This document shows positions 33,537 through 41,678 of a stretch of 64,000 nucleotides of DNA, one piece after another. The notes under the pieces are model-generated. The model had not been told where the DNA came from and did no database searches. It saw only the letters and a program-made list of their open reading frames with translations. Where the stretch lies: contig NZ_LT629695.1 of NCBI RefSeq assembly GCF_900099705.1, positions 1,860,001 through 1,924,000 on the forward strand. Reading direction: 5' to 3'. The position numbers and the translations under genes were made by a program. How positions within the stretch are numbered: the first letter of the stretch is position 1; each line of letters starts with the position of its first letter. The stretch is from Agrococcus jejuensis. GTDB taxonomy: Bacteria > Actinomycetota > Actinomycetes > Actinomycetales > Microbacteriaceae.

Positions 33537-34544
33537 ATGAGCAACGACGAGGCCGCTCCGGTCGTCGAGGCGGAGCGCGGATGCGTCGACGAGGCCGCCG
33601 AGGCGGGCGTCGAGCTGCTGCTGCCGCGCGAGGTGCCGCTCGGCGGCCCGCGCGCGATGCCGGTGCTGCGCGTGCTGCCGAACAAGCATCGGCACATGGT
33701 GGGCGCGTGGTGCTTCGCAGACGCCTTCGGCCCCGAGGACGTCGCGGTGCACGGCGGCATGGACGTGCCGCCGCATCCGCACACGGGCCTGCAGACGGTG
33801 TCGTGGCTCGTGGCCGGCAGCATCGAGCACCGCGACTCGGTCGGGTCGGTGCACACGGTCTCGCCCGGCGGCGTCAACGTGATGACGGCGGGGCGCGGCA
33901 TCGCGCACTCCGAGCACTCGACGCCAGAGACGACCTCGCTGCACGGCGTGCAGCTGTGGGTGGCGCTGCCCGAGGCGCAGCGGTGGATCGACCCGCACTT
34001 CGCGGGGCTCGACGCCGTGCCGACGGTGGCGGTGGGGGATGCGACGGTGCAGGTGTTCGCGGGGTCGCTCGGCGTGCTGCACGCCGAGGTGCCGGTGCAC
34101 ACGCCCATCGTCGGCGCCGAGGTGCGGCTGCCCGCAGGCGGCGCGGCCGAGGTGCCGGCGGATCCGTCGTTCGAGCACGGGGTGCTCGCGCTCACCGAGG
34201 GTCTCGTGGTCGGCGGCGTGCCCGTGCCGGTCGGCGGCATGGCGGTGCTCCCCCCGGGCGACGACCTCGTGCGCATCCGCGCCGCAGCCGATGCGCCGGG
34301 CGACGTCGTGGCCATCCTGCTCGGCGGCGAGCCGTTCGCCGAGGAGATCGTCATGTTCTGGAACTTCGTCGGCACGACGCACGACGACGTCTCGACGGCG
34401 CGCGACACGTGGATGCGCGAGCGCGGCGAGGGCGAGGACGCGCGCGAGCGCTTCGGCGTCGTGCCCGGCGGCGAGCCCACGCTGCCGTCGCCACGGCTGC
34501 CCGACGTCGAGCTGCTGCCGCGCGGGCGGGCTCGGCGGCGCTGA
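33537..34544 (+). CDS. Pirin-family bicupin protein
   Basis: 335 aa. The first cupin holds the metal-binding HPHTGLQTVSWLVAGSIEHRDS and MTAGRGIAHSEHS patterns of pirins; the second cupin is less conserved. Pirins bind Fe and can act as quercetinase or regulator; the role here is open. The mRNA appears leaderless. Confidence 0.9.
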   Translation: MSNDEAAPVVEAERGCVDEAAEAGVELLLPREVPLGGPRAMPVLRVLPNKHRHMVGAWCFADAFGPEDVAVHGGMDVPPHPHTGLQTVSWLVAGSIEHRDSVGSVHTVSPGGVNVMTAGRGIAHSEHSTPETTSLHGVQLWVALPEAQRWIDPHFAGLDAVPTVAVGDATVQVFAGSLGVLHAEVPVHTPIVGAEVRLPAGGAAEVPADPSFEHGVLALTEGLVVGGVPVPVGGMAVLPPGDDLVRIRAAADAPGDVVAILLGGEPFAEEIVMFWNFVGTTHDDVSTARDTWMRERGEGEDARERFGVVPGGEPTLPSPRLPDVELLPRGRARRR

Positions 34545-34642
34545 CGCGCGAGCTCGGCACCGACACGCACGGATGCGGTCGGAGCGGGGCGAGCGGTGGG
34601 ATGCGTCCTCGCGATGCCGCTCCCGCCGCATCGTCGCGCGCG

Positions 34643-35494
34643 TCAGGCCGTGACGGCCGCGGCGCTCGCGATCGGCGCCCGGTCGCGCAGCACCGCGAAG
34701 GTCGCGACGCCCGCAGCGACGCACGAGGCCGCCGCGAGCCACGGCATCGCCCACGACATGCCGCCGCTCGTCACGAGCGTGTCGGCGATGTCCATGCCGA
34801 GGCCGAACTGCCACCACGGCAGTCCCATGATGGCGAGGACGCCGGGCGCGAGAGTCCACGCGAGCGAGGCACCGGGCCGCAGTCGGCGCCACAGCACGAC
34901 GGCAGCGACGACGAGCGTCGACGCGCCCCACATGACGGCGAACATCACGGCGAGGCCGTGGCTGTCGGTCTCGCCGGCAGCGGCGAGCGCGGCGTGCACC
35001 TCGGCGGCCGTCGCGCCGGGCACGAGCGTCTCGGGCAGCCAGACGAGCGCATCCGCGACGCCGAGGCCCACGAGCGCGAGGCTCGCGCCCGTGCCGGCGG
35101 CGACGGAGGCCCACCGCACGGGCGCGTACGGCGGCACGCCGCGCCCCGTGAGCACGAGCGCGATGGCGGCGACGATCGCGAGCACGATGGGGAAGCCGAG
35201 CACGAGGCTCATGCCGAGGATCGCGCCGAACGCCACGACGACGGCGAGCACGGCGGCTCCCGCGGCGCTCGCGGCGATCGCCACGAGCTGCCCCCGCGGC
35301 GCGCCCCGCAGGCCCGCGCGCACGAGCAGCGCCGTCCCGACCACGAGCCCGGCGACCACGACGACGACCATGGGCGCGATCGACAGCCAGCCGTCGCGCG
35401 GCATCACGGCCATCGCGAAGAGGCCGGCCGCCACGACTGCGGCGTAGCAGGCGACGGCGGCACGGGCATCGGGATGCTGCAGGGCGTCGCGCAT
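34643..35494 (-). CDS. Hypothetical multi-spanning membrane protein
   Basis: 283 aa with about eight hydrophobic helices and no catalytic motif. I cannot assign a family. The start at 35494 is supported by a -10 TACGGT six bases upstream; longer versions would read through that promoter. The gene converges on the pirin gene. Confidence 0.6.
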   Translation of the reverse strand: MRDALQHPDARAAVACYAAVVAAGLFAMAVMPRDGWLSIAPMVVVVVAGLVVGTALLVRAGLRGAPRGQLVAIAASAAGAAVLAVVVAFGAILGMSLVLGFPIVLAIVAAIALVLTGRGVPPYAPVRWASVAAGTGASLALVGLGVADALVWLPETLVPGATAAEVHAALAAAGETDSHGLAVMFAVMWGASTLVVAAVVLWRRLRPGASLAWTLAPGVLAIMGLPWWQFGLGMDIADTLVTSGGMSWAMPWLAAASCVAAGVATFAVLRDRAPIASAAAVTA

Positions 35495-35500
35495 GCCCCG

Positions 35501-35506
35501 ACCGTA
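35501..35506 (-). promoter_or_regulatory. -10 hexamer (TACGGT) of leaderless membrane protein gene
   Basis: Minus-strand TACGGT ending six bases before ATG 35494. Confidence 0.5.
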
Positions 35507-35686
35507 GGGCGACGCCCTGGACGGCGCGTGCACCCCGTCCATGCGCCGGCCATGGACGAACCGAGGCGCGATGCGCGCAGGAATCGGGATTCTTGACGAT
35601 CCGGCAAGGACCCCGCACATCCGCACCCCGATCCCCGGATGCGCCGCGCGAGCCGCGGCTAGCGTCGAAGCGTGCTCTCTCGCACA

Positions 35687-35752
35687 TGATCGACGGTCGT
35701 ACCGTTCTCCGCTTCGTCGGGGGCCAGCCAACCTCGGTACGACCGTCGATCA
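35687..35752. repeat. Perfect 18-bp inverted repeat with 30-base loop
   Basis: TGATCGACGGTCGTACCG at 35687-35704 is complementary to 35735-35752. Such arms resemble terminal repeats or a structured RNA. Confidence 0.8.
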
Positions 35753-35961
35753 AGATCCGCCGATCCTCTCGGCATCTCCCGCTGCTCGGCAGGCGTCACG
35801 CGTTGGCGCGCGCCAGCGCATCCATCCGTCCGCGCACGAAGAAGCGGTGCGGACTGGCGCTCGGAGCTCGCTATCGCGAGGTGAGTGAAGGCTCCTGGTC
35901 GGTCCGCACCGCTTGGCTTGGCCCCGACCCTAGACCCGCACGGATCGGGTGACAAGACCCG

Positions 35962-36678
35962 TCAGGCGTCGGCAGGCGTGTCGGATGCGGGCGCGGGCTC
36001 GCCGGGCACGCGCGGATGCCGGATGCCCGGGTGGTCGCGCGGGATCGAGCGGAACAGCACGATGCCCGACACCACGAGGCACGCGGCGACGAGCGGATAG
36101 GTGAGCGCGGCCTGGAAGAACGCGAGCGCGCCCGGCTGGTCGAGCACGAACAGCGGCACGAACACCGCCAGGCGCACGACGTACTGCAGCACCCAGATCC
36201 ACGACGCCCGCTGGTAGGCGCGCAGCAGCACGGGGTCGCGACGCCAGCGCGTGCGCGTGCCGACGACGGCGCCGAGGATGAGGCCGAGGAACGGCCAGCG
36301 CACGACGATCGACCCCGCCCACGCGAGCGCGCTCGCCGCGTTCGTGAGCAGGCGGATGAGGAAGAAGTCGCGCGCCTCGCCCGTGTACGCCGCGATGAGC
36401 GCTGCCACGACGACGGCGAGCAGGCCGATGACGACGGCGCGCGGACGGCGTCCCTGCACGATGCCGACCACCGCGATCGCGACCGATGCGACCACGGCGG
36501 CACCGCATCCGAGCCACAGCGCGATCGAGCCCGGCAGCGCACCGCCCGCGAGCCAGCCCACGAGGAACGCGGCAGGCGGGATGCTCGCCTCGACCGCCGC
36601 GCGCGTGCCGCCCAGCAGGTCGGCGAGCGACTCGCGCTGCGGCGCCGGCAGCGCGTCGTCTGCGGGGCGCTGCGACAT
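35962..36678 (-). CDS. DUF3159 family membrane protein
   Basis: 238 aa, about six helices. ESLADLLGGTRAAVEASIPPAAFLVGW and GEARDFFLIRLLTNAASA followed by WPFLGLILG are DUF3159 features, an actinobacterial family of unknown function with a possible intracellular-septation-like fold. The ATG is preceded by -10 TAGGCT at six bases; the gene is divergent from the 36885 gene across repeat array A6. Confidence 0.83.
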   Translation of the reverse strand: MSQRPADDALPAPQRESLADLLGGTRAAVEASIPPAAFLVGWLAGGALPGSIALWLGCGAAVVASVAIAVVGIVQGRRPRAVVIGLLAVVVAALIAAYTGEARDFFLIRLLTNAASALAWAGSIVVRWPFLGLILGAVVGTRTRWRRDPVLLRAYQRASWIWVLQYVVRLAVFVPLFVLDQPGALAFFQAALTYPLVAACLVVSGIVLFRSIPRDHPGIRHPRVPGEPAPASDTPADA

Positions 36679-36684
36679 GAGGCA

Positions 36685-36690
36685 AGCCTA
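36685..36690 (-). promoter_or_regulatory. -10 hexamer (TAGGCT) of leaderless DUF3159 gene
   Basis: Minus-strand TAGGCT ending six bases before ATG 36678. Confidence 0.55.
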
Positions 36691-36710
36691 ACTTCGCCGG
36701 AAGGCCTCGT

Positions 36711-36786
36711 GGCTGGTCGCAGTTCGCGCGTGACTGGTCGCAGTTGCACCGCACTGGTCGCAGCTTCGGTGCAACTCCGACCAGTC
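36711..36786. repeat. Phased GACTGGTC array A6 (3+1 units) between divergent promoters
   Basis: Forward sites start at 36711, 36732 and 36752; one inverted core is at 36779. Unlike the other arrays it does not follow a gene end but lies between two divergent leaderless promoters (36685 and 36872). Confidence 0.85.
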
Positions 36787-36871
36787 ATGGCACCACGGGC
36801 CTCCACCGGCCGGGGGAGCGGCGCGCAGCAGGGTCCGCCGACGGGCTGACGCGCTCGCACCGCGGCGTCCG

Positions 36872-36877
36872 TAGCGT
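36872..36877 (+). promoter_or_regulatory. -10 hexamer (TAGCGT) of leaderless gene at 36885
   Basis: TAGCGT ends seven bases before ATG 36885. Confidence 0.5.
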
Positions 36878-36884
36878 CGCTGCC

Positions 36885-37472
36885 ATGGGACGCACGAAGC
36901 CAGGAGACGGACGCCAGCTGCGACCGATGCGCCATGTGCAGTTCCTGTGGCGCACGCAGCTCGGCATCGACCACGCGGGATCGCGATGGGTCGTCGAGCA
37001 GGACTTCGGCGACGGCGAGGAGCGCATCGAGCTCTACCGTGACGGCGTGCAGGTGGCGAAGGCGACGAGCCCGGCGAGGTTCGACGTGCCGGATGGGCGC
37101 ATCGAGGCGAAGATCGTGTCCGGCCAGGTGCGGCGCGCACGGCTCGTGACCCCGGCGGGCGTGCAGCGGATGACGCCCGAGCGCGGCACCGCCGAGCACG
37201 GCCGCGCGCGGTTCGCCGAGCGCTTCCCCGTCGCGAGCGGCGTCATCGCCGCCATCTCGTTCACGATCGTCATCGGCGCTGCGATCCTCGAGCTGCCGCA
37301 GCTGCTGCAGGTCGTCACGCACGTCGAGGTCGTGCGCGACTGGCTCGGCTGGTCGTTCACGTCGCCCATCCGCCTGCCGGTCGAGTGGAACGTGGGCATC
37401 ACCATCGCCGGCGTCGCCGCGTCGATCGAGCGAGGCTGGCGCTTCAAGCACATCCCGGGGATCGACGAGTAG
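36885..37472 (+). CDS. Hypothetical protein with two C-terminal membrane helices
   Basis: 195 aa, not recognised. A hydrophilic N-terminal half rich in charged beta-strand-like segments (HAGSRWVVEQDFGDGEERIE, LYRDGVQVAKA) precedes two hydrophobic helices around residues 118-180. The mRNA seems leaderless. It converges on the MBL-fold gene with 22 bases between stops. Confidence 0.6.
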   Translation: MGRTKPGDGRQLRPMRHVQFLWRTQLGIDHAGSRWVVEQDFGDGEERIELYRDGVQVAKATSPARFDVPDGRIEAKIVSGQVRRARLVTPAGVQRMTPERGTAEHGRARFAERFPVASGVIAAISFTIVIGAAILELPQLLQVVTHVEVVRDWLGWSFTSPIRLPVEWNVGITIAGVAASIERGWRFKHIPGIDE

Positions 37473-37494
37473 GCCGGCGTGCCCGCGGCCGATC

Positions 37495-38379
37495 TCAGTC
37501 GCGAGCGTCGTCGACCATCGCGAACGGTGCGATGGTCTCGAAGGCCGCTGGCAGGTGCCACCGGAGTCCGTCGCGGGTGCTCATCGCGTCGACCATCTCC
37601 AGAGCGCGATCGCCGCGGTCGAGCAAGCGGGGGAACGGCTGCAGCGGGTGCGCGAGCGACCTGCCGAAGTCGTCCCAATGGACGGGCACCACCAGGCGCG
37701 CGCCCGTGGCCGTGACCACATGCCGCCAGTACGCACGCTGCTCGCGTGCTGAGCGGCGGCCGATGCCACCGACGCCGAGGTAGACCACGCTGGCGGCGAG
37801 ATCGTCGAACGAGTGGGGCGCGATCCCGGCGCTCGGATGCACGAGCATCGTGCCGTCGGGGTGCGCGACGTGGAACGAGAACGCGCCGCCCTCCCGGTAC
37901 CGCGAGGCACGCACGGGCGGCCGCAGCGGCTCGTCGATCATGCCCGGGAGCCGATCGGGCGTGCTGTGCACGCCCTCGGCGACGAGGATGCGGAAGGCGC
38001 CGATCACGATCGCGTCGCCGTGTCGGAAGCGCCGCATGCTCCGCTCGGCCATGCCTGCGCCCGTGCCGATCTGCAGCGTCGACGGCGAGCCGTGCAGCGT
38101 CGCGCCGAGACGGCGCGCGACCGTCGGCGCGTCCATCGCGTGGTCGTGGTGGGAGTGCGCCACGAGCACGGCCTCGGCGCGGTCGATGCCGCAGCGGGCG
38201 AGCGCCGCATCGATGCGGCGTGGGTCGGGTGCGATGCGTCCGACTGCGACGCGCAGCAGCGAGGGACGGCTCAGGAACCCGTCGACGAGGAACGCCGAGC
38301 GCTCGTCGCGTACCAGCAGGCTCGAGGTGCCGAGAAAGGTGACGCGTACCGCACCCGCGCCGATCGGCGCGTGCGTCAC
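37495..38379 (-). CDS. MBL-fold metallohydrolase
   Basis: 294 aa. The metal-binding HSHHDH motif at 75-80 (HxHxDH) and later conserved Asp and His residues (VVPVHWDDF) mark the metallo-beta-lactamase fold of the UlaG/lactonase-like group. The GTG start overlaps the stop of the preceding 59-aa gene (GTGA), so the two are coupled. Substrate unknown. Confidence 0.85.
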   Translation of the reverse strand: MTHAPIGAGAVRVTFLGTSSLLVRDERSAFLVDGFLSRPSLLRVAVGRIAPDPRRIDAALARCGIDRAEAVLVAHSHHDHAMDAPTVARRLGATLHGSPSTLQIGTGAGMAERSMRRFRHGDAIVIGAFRILVAEGVHSTPDRLPGMIDEPLRPPVRASRYREGGAFSFHVAHPDGTMLVHPSAGIAPHSFDDLAASVVYLGVGGIGRRSAREQRAYWRHVVTATGARLVVPVHWDDFGRSLAHPLQPFPRLLDRGDRALEMVDAMSTRDGLRWHLPAAFETIAPFAMVDDARD

Positions 38380-38555
38380 GGTGCAGCCTTCGGTGCGGTC
38401 GGCCCCACGTCGCCGGGCTCCTCGTGCCGCACCCGAGGATCCTCTGCGACCGCCTCGGCGATCGCCTCCACGCCGGCGCGGATCGCGACGAGCGCGGCGA
38501 GCAGCCTGCGATCGCGGTCGTCCGCGCACCGGGTGCATTCCGCCGTCGTCGTCAC
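38376..38555 (-). CDS. Small CxxC protein coupled to the MBL gene (59 aa)
   Basis: 59 aa from GTG 38555, which is preceded by GAGGAGG at six bases; the ATG at 38582 lies upstream of that site and is unlikely. CTRC at residues 7-10 could bind metal or form half of a zinc site; the rest is a charged, Ala-rich helix. Its TGA overlaps the GTG of the MBL gene. Function unknown. Confidence 0.55.
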   Translation of the reverse strand: MTTTAECTRCADDRDRRLLAALVAIRAGVEAIAEAVAEDPRVRHEEPGDVGPTAPKAAP

Positions 38556-38601
38556 CGTGGACCTCCTCGCGCCGTGCTCCATCCTCGCACGTACTTGCTC
38601 T

Positions 38602-38628
38602 CATTGTGATTCGTGACTTACATTGTGA
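38602..38628. promoter_or_regulatory. Direct repeat CATTGTGA x2 in a promoter region
   Basis: CATTGTGA at 38602-38609 and 38621-38628, 19 bases apart, in an A/T-richer patch upstream of the 59-aa gene on the minus strand. Likely regulator sites of unknown owner. Confidence 0.5.
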
Positions 38629-38711
38629 GCCGTCCCCGGAGCGAAGGAGCTCGCATGCGCAGCACGACGAGCGCCCCGCCACAGCTGCCGAGCGGAGTCG
38701 AGAGGTCGACG

Positions 38712-39488
38712 TCAGACGGTGCGTCGCCCGCCGAGCAGCCGCGTGAGCGCGTCGGCGGCCGCGACGACCGCCGCGACGGCCGAGCCGGTCGCGGATTCCG
38801 GCAGTCGGAGCGTCGGCGCGAGCACGCCGAGCGCCCCCACGAGCTCGCCGCGAGCGCCGAAGACGGGCGCCGACACGCTGCTGATGCCCAGCTCGCGCTC
38901 GCCGACCGTCACCGCGAAGCCGTCGGTACGCGCACGCTCCACGTGCTCCCGCAGGTCCGCGGGATCGACGACGCTCGAGGGCGTGAAGCTCGACAGCTCG
39001 CCGGAGAGCGTGTGGTCCGCGAGCTCCGCGTTCCACGCGAGCAGCACCCTTCCGGCGGAGCCCGCGGAGATCGGCATGGTCTCGCCGGGGCTCATCGACC
39101 GTCGCAAGGGATGCAGCGACTCCGCCACCGCGATGCACACGCGCATGCCCGAGCTCTCACGGAACAGGCAGGCGGTCTCGCCCGTCTCGTCGCGCAGCGA
39201 CCGCAGGATGGGCTGCGCCAGATCGACGATGCCGATGCCCTGCAGCGCGGGTGCCGACCAGTGCAGCATGCGCACGCCGACGCGCAGCACGTCGTCGGAG
39301 CGGTCGAGGAAGCCGTCCTCGACCATGTTCGCCGCGAGTCGCTGCAGCGTCGACGTGGGGATGCCGGTCGCGCGACGCAGGTCGCCGAGCGTGAGCGCGG
39401 GTCGCTCCGGAGTGAACGCGTCGAGGATCGCGCGCACCTTGTCGAGCACCAGCAATGGCCGGCCGGCCGTCCCCTTGCCATCGCTCAC
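38712..39488 (-). CDS. IclR-family transcriptional regulator
   Basis: 258 aa from GTG 39488 (ATG 39533 would overlap the next gene's promoter). A winged helix (about residues 10-70, LTLGDLRRATGIPTSTLQRLAANM) precedes the IclR effector domain with SAGSAGRVLLAW and SSVSAPVFGARGELVGALGVL. Divergent from the tartrate-dehydrogenase/TctCBA operon, it probably controls that operon in response to a carboxylic acid. Confidence 0.9.
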   Translation of the reverse strand: MSDGKGTAGRPLLVLDKVRAILDAFTPERPALTLGDLRRATGIPTSTLQRLAANMVEDGFLDRSDDVLRVGVRMLHWSAPALQGIGIVDLAQPILRSLRDETGETACLFRESSGMRVCIAVAESLHPLRRSMSPGETMPISAGSAGRVLLAWNAELADHTLSGELSSFTPSSVVDPADLREHVERARTDGFAVTVGERELGISSVSAPVFGARGELVGALGVLAPTLRLPESATGSAVAAVVAAADALTRLLGGRRTV

Positions 39489-39501
39489 GACCACGAGTGT
39501 A

Positions 39502-39516
39502 TGGGCGCTCCGCCCA
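39502..39516. promoter_or_regulatory. IclR operator candidate
   Basis: TGGGCGCTCCGCCCA is a perfect 6-3-6 palindrome in the 62-base gap between iclR and the dehydrogenase gene. Confidence 0.5.
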
Positions 39517-39550
39517 CGCTCTCCGCCCGCCACCAGGAGGACACCACCGC

Positions 39551-40639
39551 ATGACCAGCCACCGCACCTACGTCATCGACGCCATCCCCGGCGACGGCAT
39601 CGGCCCCGAGGTCGTCGAGCCGACGATCGCCTGCGTCGATCGCGTCGCATCGCTCCACGGCTTCTCCATCGACTGGCGCGCGCGCGACTGGGGCTCGGAT
39701 CGCTACCGCCGCACCGGCGCGATGATGCCGGTCGACGGTCTCGATGCCCTGGCCGACGGCGACGGCATCCTGCTCGGCGCGGTGGGCGATCCCGACATCG
39801 ACGACGTCACGACGCTGTGGGGCCTGCTCATCCCCATCCGTCGCACCTTCGACCAGTACGTCAACGTGCGTCCCACGACCGTGCTGCCCGGCGTGCAGCC
39901 CGCCGTGGCGGACGCCGTCGGCATGGACCTCGTGATCGTGCGCGAGAACGTGGAGGGCGAGTACTCCGAGGCGGGCGGTCGACTGCATCGGGGCACCGAG
40001 CACGAGCTCGTGATCCAGGAGGCCGTGTTCACGCGGCGGAACACCGCACGCGTCGCCCGCTACGCCGCCTCGCTCGCCGATCGCCGCGGGGCAGCGCTCG
40101 TGTCGGCGACGAAGTCGAACGGCATCATCCACTCGATGCCCTTCTGGGACGAGGTCGTGCGCGACGTGGTCCGCGAGGAGCACCCGGGCCTCGTCCTCGA
40201 GAGCGTGCTCATCGACGCGCTCGCCGCACGCCTCGTGCTCAAGCCCCGCAGCGCGAGCGTCATCGTCGCCTCGAACCTCTTCGGCGACATCCTCTCCGAT
40301 CTCGCCGCAGCCGTCGCAGGGTCCATCGGCATCGCACCGAGCGCCAACCTCGACCCCGAGCGTCGGCATCCGTCGCTGTTCGAGCCCGTGCACGGCACCG
40401 CGCCCGACATCGTGGGCCGCGACCTCGCGAACCCGATCGGGTGCCTGTGGGCTGCGTCGCTCATGCTCGAGCACCTCGGCGAGCACGCCGCGGCCGCATC
40501 GCTCCACGGAGCCTTCAGCGACGTGCTCGCCGCGGGCACCCGCACGCGCGACCTCGGCGGCGACGCCTCCACCACCACCTTCAGCCGTGCCGTGCTCGAC
40601 GCCATCGACGTGCAGAGCGCAGCGCCCGCGCTGTCCTGA
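39551..40639 (+). CDS. Tartrate/D-malate dehydrogenase-like (isopropylmalate dehydrogenase family)
   Basis: 362 aa. GDGIGPEVV at the N terminus, VRENVEGEYSEAGG, ATKSNGI and ASNLFGDILSDLAAA are the motifs of the decarboxylating beta-hydroxyacid dehydrogenases. The VRENVEGEYSE region fits tartrate/D-malate (TtuC/DmlA) enzymes rather than LeuB or isocitrate dehydrogenase. It would oxidise tartrate or D-malate with NAD+. It is the first gene of a unit with tctCBA. Confidence 0.88.
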   Translation: MTSHRTYVIDAIPGDGIGPEVVEPTIACVDRVASLHGFSIDWRARDWGSDRYRRTGAMMPVDGLDALADGDGILLGAVGDPDIDDVTTLWGLLIPIRRTFDQYVNVRPTTVLPGVQPAVADAVGMDLVIVRENVEGEYSEAGGRLHRGTEHELVIQEAVFTRRNTARVARYAASLADRRGAALVSATKSNGIIHSMPFWDEVVRDVVREEHPGLVLESVLIDALAARLVLKPRSASVIVASNLFGDILSDLAAAVAGSIGIAPSANLDPERRHPSLFEPVHGTAPDIVGRDLANPIGCLWAASLMLEHLGEHAAAASLHGAFSDVLAAGTRTRDLGGDASTTTFSRAVLDAIDVQSAAPALS

Positions 40640-40679
40640 TCCGATCCACCCCGCCACACCCGACGACGAAGGAGTCATC

Positions 40680-41678
40680 ATGCGCGCCACCCACACGACC
40701 GCCACGCGGCGGTCATCGATCGCCGCGCTCGCGGTGCTGCCACTGCTCGCCCTCGCAGGGTGCAGCGGCGGCTCGGACGCCGCCTACCCCGACGACACGA
40801 TCGAGATCGTCGTGCCGTTCGCGGCCGGCGGGCCCACCGACACCGTGACGAGGATCGTCGCCGACCCCATGGGCGAGGAGCTCGGCGCCCAGGTCGTCGT
40901 GCAGAACGTCGAGGGCGCAGGCGGCACGGTCGCGGCCGGCGAGGTGGCCGCCGCCGATCCCGACGGCTACACGGTGCTCATGCACCACATCGGCATGTCG
41001 ACGGCGCCCGCGCTGTACGACGACCTCAACTTCGATCCGGTCGAGGACTTCGCGCCCGTCGGCCTCGTGACGGAGGTGCCCATGACGATCGTCTCGAGGT
41101 CGGGACTCGGACCCTCGAACCTCGAGGATCTCGTCGCCTACCTCGAGGACGAGCGGGAGTCCGTCACGATCGCGCACGCTGGCGTGGGATCCGCGTCGAA
41201 CCTGTGCGCTCGACTGCTGCAGGATGCCGTCGGCGTCGAGCTCACCGAGGTGCCGTACGACGGCACGGGGCCCGCGATGGCCGACCTGCTGGGTGGGCAG
41301 GTCGACCTGCTGTGCGACCAGACCACGAACACCGCGGGCCAGATCCTGGGCGGCGAGGTGGACGCGTACGCCGTGACGACCCCTGAGCGCGTCGAGGTGC
41401 TCCCCGACGTGCCCACGACCGCCGAGGCGGGCCTCCCTGACCTCGAGATCGGTGTCTGGCACGCGCTGTACGTGCCCGCCGGCACGCCCGACGAGGTCAT
41501 CGCGGCACTCGAGACCGCGCTGCAGACCGCGCTCGCCGACCCGGCGGTCGTCGACCAGATGGCCGAGCTCGGCATCGCGCCCGTGAGCGCAGCGGATGCG
41601 ACGCCTGAGGCCCTCGCCGAGCGCCTCAGCGAGCAGATCGCGCTCTGGGACGACGTCCTCTCCGAGCCGGGACGCTGA
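40680..41678 (+). CDS. tctC: Tripartite tricarboxylate transporter substrate-binding lipoprotein
   Basis: 332 aa. A lipobox LAGC places the lipidated Cys at residue 28. The Bug/TctC domain follows, with VVPFAAGGPTDTVTRIVADPM and the later AGVGSASNLC and GQVDLLCDQTTN pocket regions. It binds a small carboxylate outside and delivers it to TctBA. It follows the dehydrogenase by 40 bases with AAGGAG upstream of the ATG. Confidence 0.94.
   Translation: MRATHTTATRRSSIAALAVLPLLALAGCSGGSDAAYPDDTIEIVVPFAAGGPTDTVTRIVADPMGEELGAQVVVQNVEGAGGTVAAGEVAAADPDGYTVLMHHIGMSTAPALYDDLNFDPVEDFAPVGLVTEVPMTIVSRSGLGPSNLEDLVAYLEDERESVTIAHAGVGSASNLCARLLQDAVGVELTEVPYDGTGPAMADLLGGQVDLLCDQTTNTAGQILGGEVDAYAVTTPERVEVLPDVPTTAEAGLPDLEIGVWHALYVPAGTPDEVIAALETALQTALADPAVVDQMAELGIAPVSAADATPEALAERLSEQIALWDDVLSEPGR

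Larger units (their letters stand above)
35495..35961. other. Gene-free stretch with two inverted repeats
   Basis: 467 bases with lower G+C and irregular composition. No reading frame has coding character: the candidate frames on both strands are Arg/Ser-rich without G/C-biased third positions. It contains a perfect 18-bp inverted repeat (35687-35704 / 35735-35752) and a 12-bp one (35843-35854 / 35902-35913). It may be a small RNA locus or the remnant of a mobile element. Confidence 0.6.

Noticed and set aside
35860..35895. tRNA-like GGAGC...GGCTCC stem
   Set aside because: No T-loop, anticodon arm or CCA end could be fitted.
35593..35955. Two small protein genes in the 35.6-36.0 kb gap
   Set aside because: Both frames lack coding third-position bias, ribosome sites and promoter hexamers, and overlap the inverted repeats.
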